64,000 nucleotides of DNA from an uncultured Alphaproteobacteria bacterium (GTDB lineage Bacteria > Pseudomonadota > Alphaproteobacteria > Rhodobacterales > Rhodobacteraceae). Numbering within the stretch: the stretch's first letter is position 1; each line of letters starts with the position of its first letter. The translations under genes and the position numbers were made by a program. The notes under the pieces are model-generated. The model was not told where the DNA came from. It did no database searches and saw nothing but the letters and a program-made list of their open reading frames with translations. Below, piece after piece: positions 63,209-64,000 of the stretch. The stretch is taken from contig CACBBC010000002.1 of the NCBI GenBank assembly GCA_902537415.1, forward strand, positions 1 through 64,000, written 5' to 3'.

Positions 63209-63575
63209 TGTTTTTTTGAACTTCAGTCACCGCATTATCTCCCACCTGACCAAATTTATCCGTAACTCCTTGTCGAGCAATTTCATAAGCATTTTTTGCC
63301 ATTTCAACAGCTTTTTCAACTTGCCCTTCACTACAAACTTTGTATGCACTTTCTAACATTCCCATTGCGTCTTTCCCAGCGGATTCAGTAGCTCTACTGA
63401 TTTCAAGTCTAATTTTTGCTCTAAGAACTAAAATCTCTGTATTATCACATTGGTCTATTATCTTTTGAAAGGTTTCCTCTGTATTTCTACTGGCCTCATT
63501 GCCAGCCTTCTGTTCCTGACCGAAACCGAGAGCGACACTACAAAATAACACAAAAAATGTCAGTAAAACCTTCAT
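63153..63575 (-). CDS. Secreted hypothetical protein
   Basis: MKVLLTFFVLFCSVALGFGQ signal; KPWWKFW C-terminus; SD aggagg upstream. Confidence 0.65.
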   Translation of the reverse strand: MKVLLTFFVLFCSVALGFGQEQKAGNEASRNTEETFQKIIDQCDNTEILVLRAKIRLEISRATESAGKDAMGMLESAYKVCSEGQVEKAVEMAKNAYEIARQGVTDKFGQVGDNAVTEVQKNSEDKKVNKEEQKPWWKFW

Positions 63576-63587
63576 CCAAACCTCCTT

Positions 63588-64000
63588 TTAATTTTTTTCT
63601 ATTCCAATTAAAAAACGTCTCAAAAATGCTGACATTTGATCCATGACTGTTACCAGTAGCACAATTAACACTGCCATATAACCAACGTTTTCAAAATCAT
63701 TACCCGTTCTTATAGCCCCAAGAAGTTGAAGGCCTATACCTCCAGCGCCCATAGCACCCAATATAACCGCTCCTCTTGTGTTGGATTCCAGATAGTACAG
63801 TGACTGAGATATAAAAACAGGCATTATCTGGGGAATAATACCAAATCTATGCTGGAGTATAGTTGATGCTCCAGTAGATTTGACACCCTCCTGCTGTTTA
63901 TTATCAGCGTTTTCTATTGCTTCCGACATCAACTTTCCCAACGTTCCTGTATCGGTGAAAGCTATCGCAAATATTCCTGTGAAAAGACCAGGGCCAAATG
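63588..64000 (-). CDS. phnE: Phosphonate ABC transporter permease PhnE, partial (runs off right edge)
   Basis: Open to the edge: GPGLFTGIFAIAFTDTGTLGKLMSEAIEN...LESNTRGAVILGAMGAGGIGLQLLGAIRTGNDF. Confidence 0.95.
   Translation of the reverse strand, partial: FGPGLFTGIFAIAFTDTGTLGKLMSEAIENADNKQQEGVKSTGASTILQHRFGIIPQIMPVFISQSLYYLESNTRGAVILGAMGAGGIGLQLLGAIRTGNDFENVGYMAVLIVLLVTVMDQMSAFLRRFLIGIEKN

Overview
AT-rich chromosomal window, most likely from a marine alphaproteobacterium. The assignment is inferred from leuS-lptE-holA, ubiE-ubiB, CcrM with a nearby GANTC site, DUF721 next to mutY, and the general gene style; no 16S is present. The first ~33 kb is mostly housekeeping: porin, leuS, lptE, holA, lpxK, mutY, ccrM, rnhB, tRNA-Arg(CCT), ubiB/ubiE, rsmD, glnK-amtB, HU, gyrB, cysK, pncB. 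From 34 to 40 kb there is a peptide-type (family 5) ABC transporter operon. From 42 to 64 kb there is a phosphate-starvation / organophosphorus region: ugpBAEC, a TIM-barrel isomerase, an acyltransferase, a GpdQ/CpdA-like phosphodiesterase, a C-P lyase operon phnGHIJKLN with phnM and a 2H-phosphoesterase (DUF1045), a second divergent phnM, ChrA, a phn-type hexapeptide acetyltransferase, and phnE cut by the window edge. Reading the intergenic DNA I found a series of 11-bp-phased TGTCAT-type half-sites (Pho boxes) in front of many of these units. One drives no annotated gene; it sits in front of a short segment (5' hairpin, CCCUCCC, GC-rich hairpin, T-tract) that looks like a Pho-regulated anti-Shine-Dalgarno sRNA (about 50315-50388). 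Other second-look items: a phnD'/'methyltransferase deletion scar, a poly-A frame anomaly at a TPR gene start, lptE with no canonical start codon, perfect hairpins at two binding-protein/permease junctions, and unlisted small ORFs. No CRISPR array, prophage or IS element was seen.
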